This document shows, piece by piece, positions 28,098-37,227 of a stretch of DNA of 64,000 nucleotides. The DNA comes from Romboutsia maritimum. Its GTDB lineage: Bacteria > Bacillota > Clostridia > Peptostreptococcales > Peptostreptococcaceae. Below the pieces are notes generated by a model. The model was not told where the DNA came from. It saw only the letters and a list, made by a program, of their open reading frames with translations, and searched no databases. The stretch's first letter is position 1; each line of letters starts with the position of its first letter. Both the position numbers and the translations under genes were made by a program. The stretch spans positions 1 to 64,000 of the forward strand of contig NZ_NOJZ02000009.1 in assembly GCF_002251085.2 (NCBI RefSeq). The letters run 5' to 3'.

Positions 28098-30095
28098 TTA
28101 TCTTCTTTTTTTTCTATTATTACTTTTAGTATTAGTTCTTACATTATTTGTATTTTTACTATCTTTATTATTTCTATTATTTTTGCTATTTTTACTATCT
28201 TTTTTCTTATTCTTATCAGAATTTTCCTTTGATGAAGTCTTTCTATCTTTTGAAGTTTTATTATTATTTTTAGGGTATCTATTTAAGTAACCCCTATCTT
28301 CCCTTGGTTTGATTAAACATCTCGGTCCATGTCCAATTAAATCTTCTCTTCCTGCTTCTACTAGTGCTGCATGAACTAACTCATAGTTTCTAGGTGCTCT
28401 ATACTGAAGTAGTGCTCTTTGCATAGCTTTTTCATTCTTTGATCTAGGTATATAAACTGGTTTCATAGTAAGAGGGTCTATACCTGTATAGAACATTGTT
28501 GTAGATAATGTTCCTGGTGTTGGATAAAAATCTTGAACCTGTTCTGGTTGATAATGCGTATCTCTTAAATATTCAGCTAGCTCTATAGCGCTATTTAATG
28601 TTGATCCTGGATGACTAGACATTAAATAAGGTATTAAATATTGTTTTTTACCTAACTGTTCATTTATAGCAAAGAATTTTTGTCTAAACTTATCATAAGT
28701 GTGACCAGCTGGCTTTTGCATATATTGTAAAACTTCTTCAGCAATATGCTCAGGTGCTACTTTTAACTGCCCACTCACATGGTGCTCTATTAATTCTCTA
28801 AGGAACTTATTGTCCTTATCAGCCATAACATAATCATATCTTATTCCAGAACGAACAAATACTTTCTTTATATTAGGAAGTTTTCTCAACTTTCTTAACA
28901 ATTGTAAGTACTCACTATGGTCTACATCTAAATTCTTACATGGAGCTGGAGATAAACATTGTCTGTTTTTACATGCACCTTTTGTGACTTGCTTTTTACA
29001 TGCCGGTTTTCTGAAGTTTGCAGTAGGTCCGCCTACATCATGTATATATCCTTTAAAATCTGGTAAATTAGTTATTCCTACAGCTTCATCTATTATAGAA
29101 TTTTGACTTCTACTTTGAACAGCTCTACCTTGATGGAATGTTATTGCACAGAATGAACAACTTCCGAAACATCCTCTTGAACTAACAATACTAAATTTAA
29201 CTTCTTCTATTGCTGGTATTCCTCCCATACTTTCATATATAGGATGATAAGTCTTTTGATAAGGCAGTGCATACACCTCATCTAATTCAGCTCTACTTAA
29301 TGGCTTTTCTGGTTTATTTTGAACTAGATATTTATTTGCATGACCTTGTACAATAACTTTTCCTCTATAAGGATCTTGCTCATCATATTGTACCTTGAAA
29401 GCATCTACATACTTCATCTTGTCTTCGCAAACTTCTTTATATGATGGAATAAGTCTATAATCTTCATATATTTCATCTAAACTATCTACTATATAACAAG
29501 TCCCATTTATATGTCTAATATATTTAGGATCAAAACCATCATTTAAAGCATTTGCTACTTCTACTATTTGTCTTTCACTCATTCCATATACTAATAAATC
29601 TGCACCACTATCTACTAACATAGATTTTCTTACTTTATCACTCCAGTAATCATAATGAGCAAACCTTCTTAAACTAGCTTCTATTCCACCTATAACTATA
29701 GCGACATCCTTATATGCTTCTCTTATCTTATTACAATAAACTATAGTAGCTCTATCTGGTCTTAAGCCCATCTTCCCTCCTGGAGAATATAAGTCTTTAT
29801 CCCTTTGTTTTTTACTTACAGAATAATGATTCACCATGGAATCCATATTTCCTCCGTTTACTAAAAAACCTAAACGTGGTCTGCCTAATTTCATAAAATC
29901 ATCTTTTGTTTTCCAGTTAGGTTGTGCGATTATACCCACTTTATATCCTGCATTTTCTAATACCCTTGATATTATCGCTGTTCCAAAACTATGATGGTCT
30001 ACATACGCATCCCCTGTCACTAATACGAAGTCTAATTGTTCCCATCCTCTATCTATCATATCTTGTTTACATATTGGTAAAAATTTATTTTCCAC
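28098..30095 (-). CDS. YgiQ family radical SAM protein
   Basis: A 665-residue member of UPF0313/YgiQ. The radical SAM cluster motif CFGSCSFC (CxxxCxxC) is near residue 310. An N-terminal B12-binding-like domain comes first ([14 protein letters not shown]) and family blocks such as [14 protein letters not shown] follow. GTG start behind AGGTGA. The last 55 residues are a hydrophilic tail of Lys, Asn, Ser and Asp only, probably disordered. Function of the family is not established. Monocistronic. Confidence 0.92.
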   Translation of the reverse strand: MENKFLPICKQDMIDRGWEQLDFVLVTGDAYVDHHSFGTAIISRVLENAGYKVGIIAQPNWKTKDDFMKLGRPRLGFLVNGGNMDSMVNHYSVSKKQRDKDLYSPGGKMGLRPDRATIVYCNKIREAYKDVAIVIGGIEASLRRFAHYDYWSDKVRKSMLVDSGADLLVYGMSERQIVEVANALNDGFDPKYIRHINGTCYIVDSLDEIYEDYRLIPSYKEVCEDKMKYVDAFKVQYDEQDPYRGKVIVQGHANKYLVQNKPEKPLSRAELDEVYALPYQKTYHPIYESMGGIPAIEEVKFSIVSSRGCFGSCSFCAITFHQGRAVQSRSQNSIIDEAVGITNLPDFKGYIHDVGGPTANFRKPACKKQVTKGACKNRQCLSPAPCKNLDVDHSEYLQLLRKLRKLPNIKKVFVRSGIRYDYVMADKDNKFLRELIEHHVSGQLKVAPEHIAEEVLQYMQKPAGHTYDKFRQKFFAINEQLGKKQYLIPYLMSSHPGSTLNSAIELAEYLRDTHYQPEQVQDFYPTPGTLSTTMFYTGIDPLTMKPVYIPRSKNEKAMQRALLQYRAPRNYELVHAALVEAGREDLIGHGPRCLIKPREDRGYLNRYPKNNNKTSKDRKTSSKENSDKNKKKDSKNSKNNRNNKDSKNTNNVRTNTKSNNRKKRR

Positions 30096-30249
30096 TTTAT
30101 CACCTGCTTAATTATGTTAAATTTATTATAGCCTAATTTTTTTAAAAGCAAACTATCTTTAATTCTATATCTTGACGTATAATTATATCATAAAATACAA
30201 TTTATTTTATAACAATGCATATAATTTATATTTTATTTCATTTTTAAAA

Positions 30250-30275
30250 AAGATCAGAAAATAAAATCTGATCTT
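30250..30275 (-). terminator. Terminator after the PHP gene
   Basis: AAGATCAGA pairs with TCTGATCTT downstream of the PHP-domain gene; the minus-strand tail is T-rich. Confidence 0.8.
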
Positions 30276-30300
30276 CTTAATAACTAAAGTTTTATATAAA

Positions 30301-31017
30301 CTAAAAATTTATATCAAACATTTTTATAAAATCATTTTCATTATAATTTATAACTAATTCTTTCGGAAAATTAGTTACTTTTAAAATTTCTTCACAATTA
30401 GAAAACGCACCTATATCGTAGCATATATGAGAATCAGTCCCTAATATAATTTTTGTTTTATACTTTTCACAAAGCTCTAACATTTTAAATACGTTATTTC
30501 TAGCTCCTTCTCTATATGAATTTGGATTTAAAGATGAATTATTTACTTCTAATAAAACATTTTTTTCTTTTGCTTTCTTTACAATAACTTCATAATCTAA
30601 TGGATATCTACTGTCGTCTGGGTGCCCTATTATTTTTACTTTCTCATTGTCCATAACTTTTAATATTGCATTTGTATTCTCTTCTTTTGTGCCAAATTTT
30701 ATACAAGGCATATGAAGACTTGCAATAGCATAATCTAATCTTTCTAATGTTTCTTTTTCAACATCAATATTTCCATCATAATCTATTATATTAGCCTCAA
30801 TGCCCCTAAGTATTTTTATTTTCCCAACATTTCTTGGTAATACATATAAATTATTAAAATAATATGGATGAGGTCCTCCTGGCATACTACAACCATGATC
30901 TGATATTCCTAAAAATTTCAAATCTTTACTTATAGCTTCTTCTATATTTTCTTTTACTGTACTGTATGCATGTCCACTCACTACCGTATGTGTATGCAAG
31001 TCTAATATTGCCTTCAT
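30301..31017 (-). CDS. PHP-domain phosphoesterase, YcdX-like
   Basis: A 238-residue PHP protein. Metal-binding residues are visible in LDLHTHTVVSGHAYST, ISDHGCSMPGGPH, RGIEANI, SLHMP, IIGHPDDSRYP and GTDSHICYDIGAF, the YcdX arrangement with a trinuclear metal site. A cytosolic phosphatase or phosphoesterase; the physiological substrate is unknown. Follows the S1-domain gene but is separated from it by a weak hairpin (about 31046-31080), so partial co-transcription is possible. Confidence 0.88.
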   Translation of the reverse strand: MKAILDLHTHTVVSGHAYSTVKENIEEAISKDLKFLGISDHGCSMPGGPHPYYFNNLYVLPRNVGKIKILRGIEANIIDYDGNIDVEKETLERLDYAIASLHMPCIKFGTKEENTNAILKVMDNEKVKIIGHPDDSRYPLDYEVIVKKAKEKNVLLEVNNSSLNPNSYREGARNNVFKMLELCEKYKTKIILGTDSHICYDIGAFSNCEEILKVTNFPKELVINYNENDFIKMFDINF

Positions 31018-31103
31018 TTTATTCCTCCCTTTCTGCCTAGCTAAATATAAAATAAGACCATATCGCTCTAAGCAAACATGGCCTTTAAATTTAATATAGA
31101 ATA

Positions 31104-32336
31104 CTATATTTCTAAATTTTTAAATTTATCTTTAAATAAATCTCCAAGTGTTCCTAGAGAATCTTCGACTTCTAAGTATTCTGTGTAGTCTTCTTCTGGC
31201 TCTCTATTAGCTTCTTTTATAGATACTAACATTCTTTTATCCTTTGGATTAAAATTAAGTACTTTTACTTTAACCTCATCACCAACATTTACTATATTAG
31301 TAACTTTTGCCACTCTATCATCACTTAATTCAGATATTGGTAAATAAGCATCAACACCTTCTTTAATTTCTAAGAAAGCACCTTTTTCTATAATTCTAAC
31401 CACTTTACCAGTTATAACATCATCTAATTCTATCTCTTGAGATATTAATTCCCAAGGATCATTATTTATATCTTTTAAAGCTAATGCTATTTTTTTAGAT
31501 TCTTTATCTACATCTAATACATATACTTCTACTTTTTGGCCTTCTTGTAACATAGACTCTACAGATTCTACTCTCTTCCACGATAAATTATTTATGTGAA
31601 CTAAACCTTCAAGTCCTCCAATATCAACAAAAGCTCCATATGGCATTATTTTCATAACTTTACCATCTCTTTTTTGTCCTACTTCAAGAGAATTAAATAA
31701 TATATCTTTTTCTGCTTTTATTTTAACTCTTTCTGCTTCTTTTTCAGCCTTTATTCTGGCTTTTCTTTCTTCTCTTTCTTTATCTAAACGCTCTTGTAAA
31801 ACTTCTCTATGTGTTGCAACAAATCTATTTTTCTTAGCATCTAATTCCATTATGTATACTTCTAAATTAAGACCTGTATAATTAGATGTGTCTTTAACGA
31901 ATTTTGTATCTATCTGTGATATAGGTATAAACAACTGGAATGTTTTATATTTCGCAAAAACACCTCTTTCAATGCTTTTTTCTACATTAACAGTTATTAT
32001 TCTATGTTCTTCAAATGCCTTTTCTAACTCAGTAAAATCAGCTTTTTTATCTGCCTGTAATTTAGATAACTTTATTGTCCCATCTTTTTGAGATACTTTA
32101 GTTATAACTGTAGTTATCTCATCTCCTACTTTATAAACTTCTTCTATTGATTTATTTTTTTCTATATTTAATTCACTCTCTGGTATTACACCATCAAATC
32201 CATATTCTAATTCTAATACAACTTCGTCATGAGATACTTTAGTTATCTTTCCAGTTATAATTTCTCCAACTTTTACACTGTTAAAAGCTTTTTCTTGTTG
32301 ATCTAGTAACTCTTGCATAGATAATTCATTTGTCAT
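31104..32336 (-). CDS. S1-domain RNA-binding protein (ribosomal protein S1-like)
   Basis: A 410-residue protein with four S1 domains (roughly 17-88, 105-170, 215-285, 300-368). Domain features: GEIITGKITKVSHDEVVLEL, MPYGAFVDIGGLEGLVHINNL, and VRIEKGAFLEI-like turns. A Lys/Glu-rich coiled stretch (about 180-215) links domains 2 and 3. Firmicute S1 homologues have four to six domains and assist translation initiation on structured mRNAs. Its own promoter is likely: TATAAT on the minus strand at 32379-32384, 40 bases before ATG. The cobalamin riboswitch further upstream is cut off by two terminators. Confidence 0.9.
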   Translation of the reverse strand: MTNELSMQELLDQQEKAFNSVKVGEIITGKITKVSHDEVVLELEYGFDGVIPESELNIEKNKSIEEVYKVGDEITTVITKVSQKDGTIKLSKLQADKKADFTELEKAFEEHRIITVNVEKSIERGVFAKYKTFQLFIPISQIDTKFVKDTSNYTGLNLEVYIMELDAKKNRFVATHREVLQERLDKEREERKARIKAEKEAERVKIKAEKDILFNSLEVGQKRDGKVMKIMPYGAFVDIGGLEGLVHINNLSWKRVESVESMLQEGQKVEVYVLDVDKESKKIALALKDINNDPWELISQEIELDDVITGKVVRIIEKGAFLEIKEGVDAYLPISELSDDRVAKVTNIVNVGDEVKVKVLNFNPKDKRMLVSIKEANREPEEDYTEYLEVEDSLGTLGDLFKDKFKNLEI

Positions 32337-32486
32337 CGTTATACATCCTTTCCATTAAAAATCATTTCATATATGAATATTATACCATTAATGTTTTAAA
32401 TACTTATACTTTTCTTATAATATTTTGTCACTTATTTCTATAATTATATAGTCTTTATAAAATAGTTTTTGCAGATAAAAAAAAAT

Positions 32487-32513
32487 ACCTTAGTATCAAC
32501 TTTGAAACTAAGG
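32487..32513 (-). terminator. Second terminator downstream of the cobalamin riboswitch
   Basis: On the minus strand GCCTTAGT pairs with ACTAAGGT and is followed by a run of nine T. It closes a segment of about 100 bases beyond the riboswitch terminator and isolates the S1-domain gene from that transcript. Confidence 0.85.
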
Positions 32514-32616
32514 CAGTTTAAGGGTTAAGGGTTATTTGTTTGTGCATTTTTAGTTTATGTCATTAACTTAATCTATATATTAATTTGAGTCGAGGGCTAA
32601 TTTAAATAAATATAAA

Positions 32617-32644
32617 AAGCCTAACCCAAGGGTTAGACTTTTCT
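32617..32644 (-). terminator. Expression-platform terminator of the cobalamin riboswitch
   Basis: On the minus strand AAAAGTCTAACCC pairs with GGGTTAGGCTTTTT, about 85 bases after the riboswitch aptamer, followed by a T-rich tail. It is the likely B12-controlled switch point. Confidence 0.85.
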
Positions 32645-32727
32645 CTATCAAAATAATCATACTTAAATAATTACAAGTATACTATACTCAAGAAATTTTC
32701 TTCACCCCGAAGAAATACTTAAAATAT

Positions 32728-32885
32728 TTATAGGCAGGTCTCCTGACTTAGCTTCAACCTAATCCTTTTTCCTTCCCGTGAAATAAATCACAGTGGTTAA
32801 TAAAAAGTTTCGTCAGCATTACAGTAGCGGGGGCTGTAGAGGAATCTAACCTCTTTCCCTATTAATCTTTCTTAAAGAACCTAAA
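32728..32885 (-). promoter_or_regulatory. Cobalamin (B12) riboswitch without a downstream gene
   Basis: The minus strand contains the class core: AATAGGGAA, the CAGCCCCCGCTACTGTAATG block, GACGAAAC, CCACTGTGAT, ACGGGAAGG, and the closing AAGTCAGGAGACCTGCC at 32732-32748. A TATAAT box at 32944-32949 is a plausible promoter. The next minus-strand gene (S1-domain protein, 32336) is beyond two terminators and has its own promoter, so the riboswitch appears to control only a short RNA. Confidence 0.92.
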
Positions 32886-33103
32886 ATATATATTATTCAT
32901 TTTTCTTAATAAATTATTTTTAGTAACTTAATTACATCTTACAATTATATAGTAGATCATATTAAGTATTTTCGCAACAACTTTACAATAATTTTTTTAT
33001 CTGCAAGATATTTAGTTATTAAATTTAATTTTTTTAATTTCATATTTTTTACTATTTATGTATAATATAATTTTAAGAAATATTAAGAAAGCTTGGTGTG
33101 TTA

Positions 33104-33748
33104 ATGTTTAAAAATAATACTAAAAAAGAAATATTTAAATTTTTTAAAGATATAAATTATAAATTAGTAAATTTTTCCAAAAACGACATAATAGCTCTAG
33201 AAAATTCCCCTTGTGAAAAAATCGGATTAATTTTAGATGGACATATAGATATAAAGCATATTTTGACTAGCAATAGCATTATACATGTGTCTTCATTTGG
33301 ACCAGGACATCTTTTTGGTGAAATAATAGCATTTTCTGATGCAAATGTATATCCAGCTACTGTCATATCTTCTACTAATAGTACTATTATGTATATAGAT
33401 AAAAGTGATTTTATAAAATTCTGCACAACTCATCCTGAGTTTTTAAAAATGTTTTTAAATGATTTAACCAATAAAATTATCACCCTTAATAAATCAATAA
33501 CTGGTTTATCATTTAATACTATACGTCAGAAAATCAGTAATTTTTTAATTAATGAAAATAAAATTCAAGGTAGCAATTTTATAAAATTAAATATGACTAA
33601 GCAAAAACTATCAGAAATATTAGGTGTTCCTCGACCTTCTCTTTCAAGAGAATTAATAAATATGAAAAAATTAGGTATTATAGATTATTCTAAAGATTTT
33701 ATTAAAATTTTAGATATTGAGGCTTTAGAAAATATATTAATGGAATAA
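33104..33748 (+). CDS. Crp/Fnr family transcriptional regulator
   Basis: About 214 residues (ATG 33104; a GTG at 33098 is also in frame and the SD is weak). An N-terminal cyclic-nucleotide-binding-type beta-barrel (about 15-125, GLILDGHIDIKH, GPGHLFGEIIAFS) is followed by a C-terminal Crp helix-turn-helix (about 165-205, LSEILGVPRPSLSRELINM). No Cys cluster as in Fnr, so probably not an iron-sulfur oxygen sensor. It is divergent from the cobalamin riboswitch transcript. Ligand and targets unknown. Confidence 0.88.
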   Translation: MFKNNTKKEIFKFFKDINYKLVNFSKNDIIALENSPCEKIGLILDGHIDIKHILTSNSIIHVSSFGPGHLFGEIIAFSDANVYPATVISSTNSTIMYIDKSDFIKFCTTHPEFLKMFLNDLTNKIITLNKSITGLSFNTIRQKISNFLINENKIQGSNFIKLNMTKQKLSEILGVPRPSLSRELINMKKLGIIDYSKDFIKILDIEALENILME

Positions 33749-33856
33749 TTTCATAAAATTTAATTTTTTTATAATTATTCCTTTTTATTATTGTACATTT
33801 TATGGTACTATAATTGTGTTTATAAAAATTATTTTTAACCAAAAGTAACATAATAC

Positions 33857-33887
33857 AAAAAGAGACTTAGATAATAAGTCTCTTTTT
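33857..33887. terminator. Bidirectional terminator
   Basis: AAAAAGAGACTTA pairs with TAAGTCTCTTTTT between the convergent Crp and CDF genes. Confidence 0.9.
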
Positions 33888-33889
33888 GA

Positions 33890-34759
33890 TTACAATTCAT
33901 AAAAAGGTTCAATATGAATTATTATTTGAATATTAGTATTAAATTTTTCTTTTATTTTTTCTTCTATTTTATGAGTTAGATTATGAGAATCTTCAACACT
34001 TATATTCGGATTTATCATAACGTGCATATCTATATAAATATTACTTTTACTACCTCTACTTCTTATGTTGTGGACATCTCTTACTTCATCAAATTCAAAT
34101 ATAATTTTTTTTATTAATTCTTCATCTACTGTAGCTGTATCAACTAATATCCCCATAGAATCCTTAAAAATTTCATATGATGCATGAAGTACAAATCCTG
34201 AAACAACTAATGATACAATAGGATCTAATATAACTGGTAAACCTAATTTAATCCCAATTAAAGTTATTAAAACTCCTATAGATACAAATATATCACTCTT
34301 TGTATGCAATGAATCTGATATGAGTATATAACTATTTAGTTTTTTACCTTTTCTATTTTCATAAGTTGACACAAATATATTTATAAAAATAGTTATGATT
34401 AAAGCTATTAAACTTTCAATTGTAATATAAGGTGTGATTGGATTTGTAAATCTTAGTATTGCTTCAAATACAATTTTTATAGCTATAAAAAGAAGCATCA
34501 TTCCAATAAACAAACTAGATATCATTTCAAATTTATTATGTCCATAAGGATGTTCTTTATCTATAGGCTTAGATGCAAAACTAATACCTATCAACCCAAC
34601 TATATTAGAAGATCCATCTGATACAGCATGAAACCCATCTGCAGTCATACTAGCACTCTTAACTATAGCCCCAACTATTATTTTTAATGCAGCAACTACA
34701 AAATTTGCAACCAATATTATCCATAGAACTTTTTTAACTTCTTTATAATCATTTCCCAT
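33890..34759 (-). CDS. Cation diffusion facilitator (CDF) metal transporter
   Basis: A 289-residue CDF protein with about six helices and the paired metal sites TADGFHAVSDG (HxxxD, helix 2) and DSLHTKSD (HxxxD, helix 5), plus a C-terminal cytoplasmic domain (about 205-289, VRDVHNIRSRGSKSNIYIDMHV). Exports divalent cations such as Zn2+, Mn2+ or Fe2+ in exchange for protons. The metal cannot be told from these motifs. Preceded by a 430-base leader region holding a terminator and a motif shared with the DUF1846 gene. Confidence 0.9.
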   Translation of the reverse strand: MGNDYKEVKKVLWIILVANFVVAALKIIVGAIVKSASMTADGFHAVSDGSSNIVGLIGISFASKPIDKEHPYGHNKFEMISSLFIGMMLLFIAIKIVFEAILRFTNPITPYITIESLIALIITIFINIFVSTYENRKGKKLNSYILISDSLHTKSDIFVSIGVLITLIGIKLGLPVILDPIVSLVVSGFVLHASYEIFKDSMGILVDTATVDEELIKKIIFEFDEVRDVHNIRSRGSKSNIYIDMHVMINPNISVEDSHNLTHKIEEKIKEKFNTNIQIIIHIEPFYEL

Positions 34760-34833
34760 TATGCATATCCCTCCCTCTTATAATACGTAATTTTATTTAA
34801 AAATAAATATCATTTGCGCTCTATTTAAAAAAT

Positions 34834-34864
34834 CCACGAAAAACTTAAAATAAGTCTCTCATGG
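34834..34864 (-). terminator. Terminator within the leader region of the CDF gene
   Basis: On the minus strand CCATGA...ACTT pairs with AAGT...TCGTGG and is followed by ATTTTTT. It lies 75 bases upstream of the CDF start with no complete gene before it, so it is either an attenuator or the end of a small RNA. Confidence 0.65.
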
Positions 34865-35081
34865 ATAAAAAATACGTTATTTATTTATAGTATTTATATA
34901 TTCAAATAAGGTCTAATTTGTGACTTATTCCTTTTCATATAAATATTTAATATAGCTGCATCTCACACTCTAATTTCTTTTTATTTTTATGTTTCATCTT
35001 TTTTAAATTATTTTTCAAAAATTCCTTGCAAAATTCTTAAAAAAGCTTTAAAATAGTTATTCCAAGGAACTAAGCATTTTC

Positions 35082-35098
35082 CTTATCGATAACCGTAT
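35082..35098. repeat. 17-base shared motif, copy 1
   Basis: CTTATCGATAACCGTAT, containing the palindrome TTATCGATAA, is repeated exactly at 36728-36744. This copy lies in the leader region upstream of the CDF gene. Confidence 0.85.
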
Positions 35099-35138
35099 TT
35101 TAATTAATTATTTTTTACATTTTTATTTTTTATGTAAA

Positions 35139-35170
35139 AAGACCATAATACCTAAATGGCATATGGTCTT
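35139..35170 (-). terminator. Terminator of the DUF1846 gene
   Basis: AAGACCAT pairs with ATGGTCTT just after the DUF1846 stop, followed by TTTTT on the minus strand. Confidence 0.85.
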
Positions 35171-35192
35171 ATATTTGTGTCTATTTTTAAAA

Positions 35193-36701
35193 CTAATTTG
35201 CATAATAAAGATTTTGTGATGGGTATTCTGGGTCACATGTTACATCTATACCAAGTTTTCTAAATGTTTGTTCATCATCTTTACTCAATATAGTAGTTGA
35301 ATGAGCTTGAGCTCCTTTTAGCATTTGTAATTTATCTAATGCATAATGCGCAGTTGGATTTGTTACAGCACATATACTAAGAGCAGTTAACACTTCCTGA
35401 CAACTTAATGAAACATTTCTACTTGCTAAAGTTCCTGTTTTTAAATTTATAATTGGTTCTAATATTACAGGCGATATTAAATGTATTTCATCAGCTATAT
35501 TTGCAAGATGTTTTATTGCATTTACAATAGATGCTGAAGTTGCATTCATTAAATCCGAACCTTTACCTGTTAATATAGTTCCATCATTTAACTCTAATGC
35601 TACTACTGGGCAAGTATCATTTTTATCTGCATTTTCTTTTAATTTACTGCTATAATTTCTTGCTGGTATAACTACTTTTCTATCTTCAGGCTTTAAGCTA
35701 AGACCTTCCATTATCATCTTTATTCTGTCATAAGCACCTTTATCAACTTGACCTTTTTTGTATTCACAAGCAGTTTTAAAATATCTTCTTATAATTTCTT
35801 GTTTAGATGCTTCTTTAACAACTTCATCATCAATTATACCAAATCCTACTCTATTTACACCCATATCTGTTGGTGATTGGTATATTGATTCTTTTCCTGT
35901 TATCTTTTCTATTATTTTCTTAAGAACAGGGAATAATTCTAAGTCTCTATTATAATTTACAGACATTTGTCCATATTTTTCAAGATGGAATGAATCTATC
36001 ATATTTACGTCTTTTAAATCTACAGTTGCTGCTTCATATGCTATATTTAAAGGATGTTTTAAAGGTACGTTCCATACTGGGAATGTCTCAAACTTCGAAT
36101 ATCCTACTTCATTTCCTCTTTTGTTTTCATGATATAATTGACTTAAGCAAGTTCCTAATTTACCACTATTTGGTCCTGGAGCTGTAACAACAACTATTGG
36201 TTTAGTAGTTTCTATATATGGATTTGCTCCATATCCTTCATCACTTACTATTGTATCAACATCTGTTGGATATCCTTTAGTAGGTGCATGTTTATATACT
36301 TTTATTCCTCTACGCTCTAATTTATTTATAAATACTGTTGTAGCAGGTTGTCCTTCAAATCTTGTGATTACAACACTGTTTACATCTAGCTCATAACTTC
36401 TTAAATCATCGATTAATCTAAGTACTTCCATATCGTAAGTAATTCCATAATCGCCTCTTATTTTATTTCTTTCTATGTCTCCTGCATATACACAAATTAC
36501 TACTTCTACTTTTTCTTTTATATGCTGTAATACCTTTATTTTTGCATTTTCATCAAATCCAGGTAATACTCTCTTGGCATGTAAATCTCCTATTAATTTA
36601 CCACCAAATTCTAAGTAAAGTTTATCAAAATTATTTACTCTTTCTATAATAAACTTTGACTGTTCCTCTAAATATTTCTTATGATCGAATCCTATTTTCA
36701 T
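35193..36701 (-). CDS. DUF1846 domain-containing protein
   Basis: A 502-residue cytosolic protein of the DUF1846 family, beginning [17 protein letters not shown], with conserved [22 protein letters not shown] (quoted in part: [15 protein letters not shown]) and GMSVNY-like blocks. Members are widespread in Firmicutes and have no firm biochemical role; the PNSGK region suggests a nucleotide or phosphate site, which is inference. GTGAGGTGG precedes ATG. The 17-base motif lies 27 bases before the start codon. Monocistronic. Confidence 0.88.
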   Translation of the reverse strand: MKIGFDHKKYLEEQSKFIIERVNNFDKLYLEFGGKLIGDLHAKRVLPGFDENAKIKVLQHIKEKVEVVICVYAGDIERNKIRGDYGITYDMEVLRLIDDLRSYELDVNSVVITRFEGQPATTVFINKLERRGIKVYKHAPTKGYPTDVDTIVSDEGYGANPYIETTKPIVVVTAPGPNSGKLGTCLSQLYHENKRGNEVGYSKFETFPVWNVPLKHPLNIAYEAATVDLKDVNMIDSFHLEKYGQMSVNYNRDLELFPVLKKIIEKITGKESIYQSPTDMGVNRVGFGIIDDEVVKEASKQEIIRRYFKTACEYKKGQVDKGAYDRIKMIMEGLSLKPEDRKVVIPARNYSSKLKENADKNDTCPVVALELNDGTILTGKGSDLMNATSASIVNAIKHLANIADEIHLISPVILEPIINLKTGTLASRNVSLSCQEVLTALSICAVTNPTAHYALDKLQMLKGAQAHSTTILSKDDEQTFRKLGIDVTCDPEYPSQNLYYAN

Positions 36702-36727
36702 TTTTCCACCTCACTAAAATTTTAAAA

Positions 36728-36744
36728 CTTATCGATAACCGTAT
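36728..36744. repeat. 17-base shared motif, copy 2
   Basis: Exact copy of the motif at 35082-35098, in the 5' leader of the DUF1846 gene. A 16-base perfect palindrome (ATGGGTTTAAACCCAT, 36767-36782) lies 22 bases further upstream. Confidence 0.85.
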
Positions 36745-36905
36745 ATTTATATATATTTTTTTATATATGGGTTTAAACCCATTAAAGCACACTCGATGCA
36801 CTTTTTTACTAAGTTTATATTATACATTTTAGGCATAAATTTTTCAAGATAGTTTTTCTTTATTTAGGTTCTAGTATTATTATATATATATAATTTTAAA
36901 AATAA

Positions 36906-36931
36906 AAAGAGTACTATTTTTAGTACTCTTT
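36906..36931 (-). terminator. Terminator of the small membrane protein gene
   Basis: AAAGAGTACTA pairs with TAGTACTCTTT immediately after the stop at 36947. Confidence 0.85.
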
Positions 36932-36946
36932 CTACAAAATACTTAT

Positions 36947-37138
36947 TTAGCATCCACAATCGTCAAATAAATCTCCTGCTCCACAAACTATTAATAATAT
37001 TATTAAAAATGGTATCCATGCGCATATATCAAAATCTACACAAGTATCTTGGAATGCTAAAAATAAAAAGAATAATATGATTATCCACCATCCTGGACCA
37101 CAAAGTATTCCATCTTCACCAAAAAATCTATCTAACAT
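36947..37138 (-). CDS. Small Cys-containing membrane protein
   Basis: A 63-residue protein with two hydrophobic segments (about 16-29 and 40-55), five cysteines and a C-terminal DLFDDCGC. A strong AAGGGGG lies seven bases before ATG and a clean terminator follows, so it is very likely expressed. Not recognised. The acidic Cys-rich end could bind metal, which is a guess. It stands between the RNase J and DUF1846 genes as its own unit. Confidence 0.7.
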   Translation of the reverse strand: MLDRFFGEDGILCGPGWWIIILFFLFLAFQDTCVDFDICAWIPFLIILLIVCGAGDLFDDCGC

Positions 37139-37227
37139 TATGTTACCCCCTTGTTGTATTTAACTTTGGAATTTTAACTCCTAATATATACTATGAATTA
37201 AATTTAATTTGTGATAATATTTTTAAT

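Noticed and set aside
32520..32534. Telomere-like AAGGGTTAAGGGTTA
   Set aside because: Only two units, in a bacterial chromosome, and explained as the 3' part of the RNA downstream of the cobalamin riboswitch.
34947..34997. 16-codon ORF in the CDF leader
   Set aside because: Weak ribosome site and Lys-rich composition expected from AT-rich DNA; kept only as a note within the leader finding, not called as a gene.
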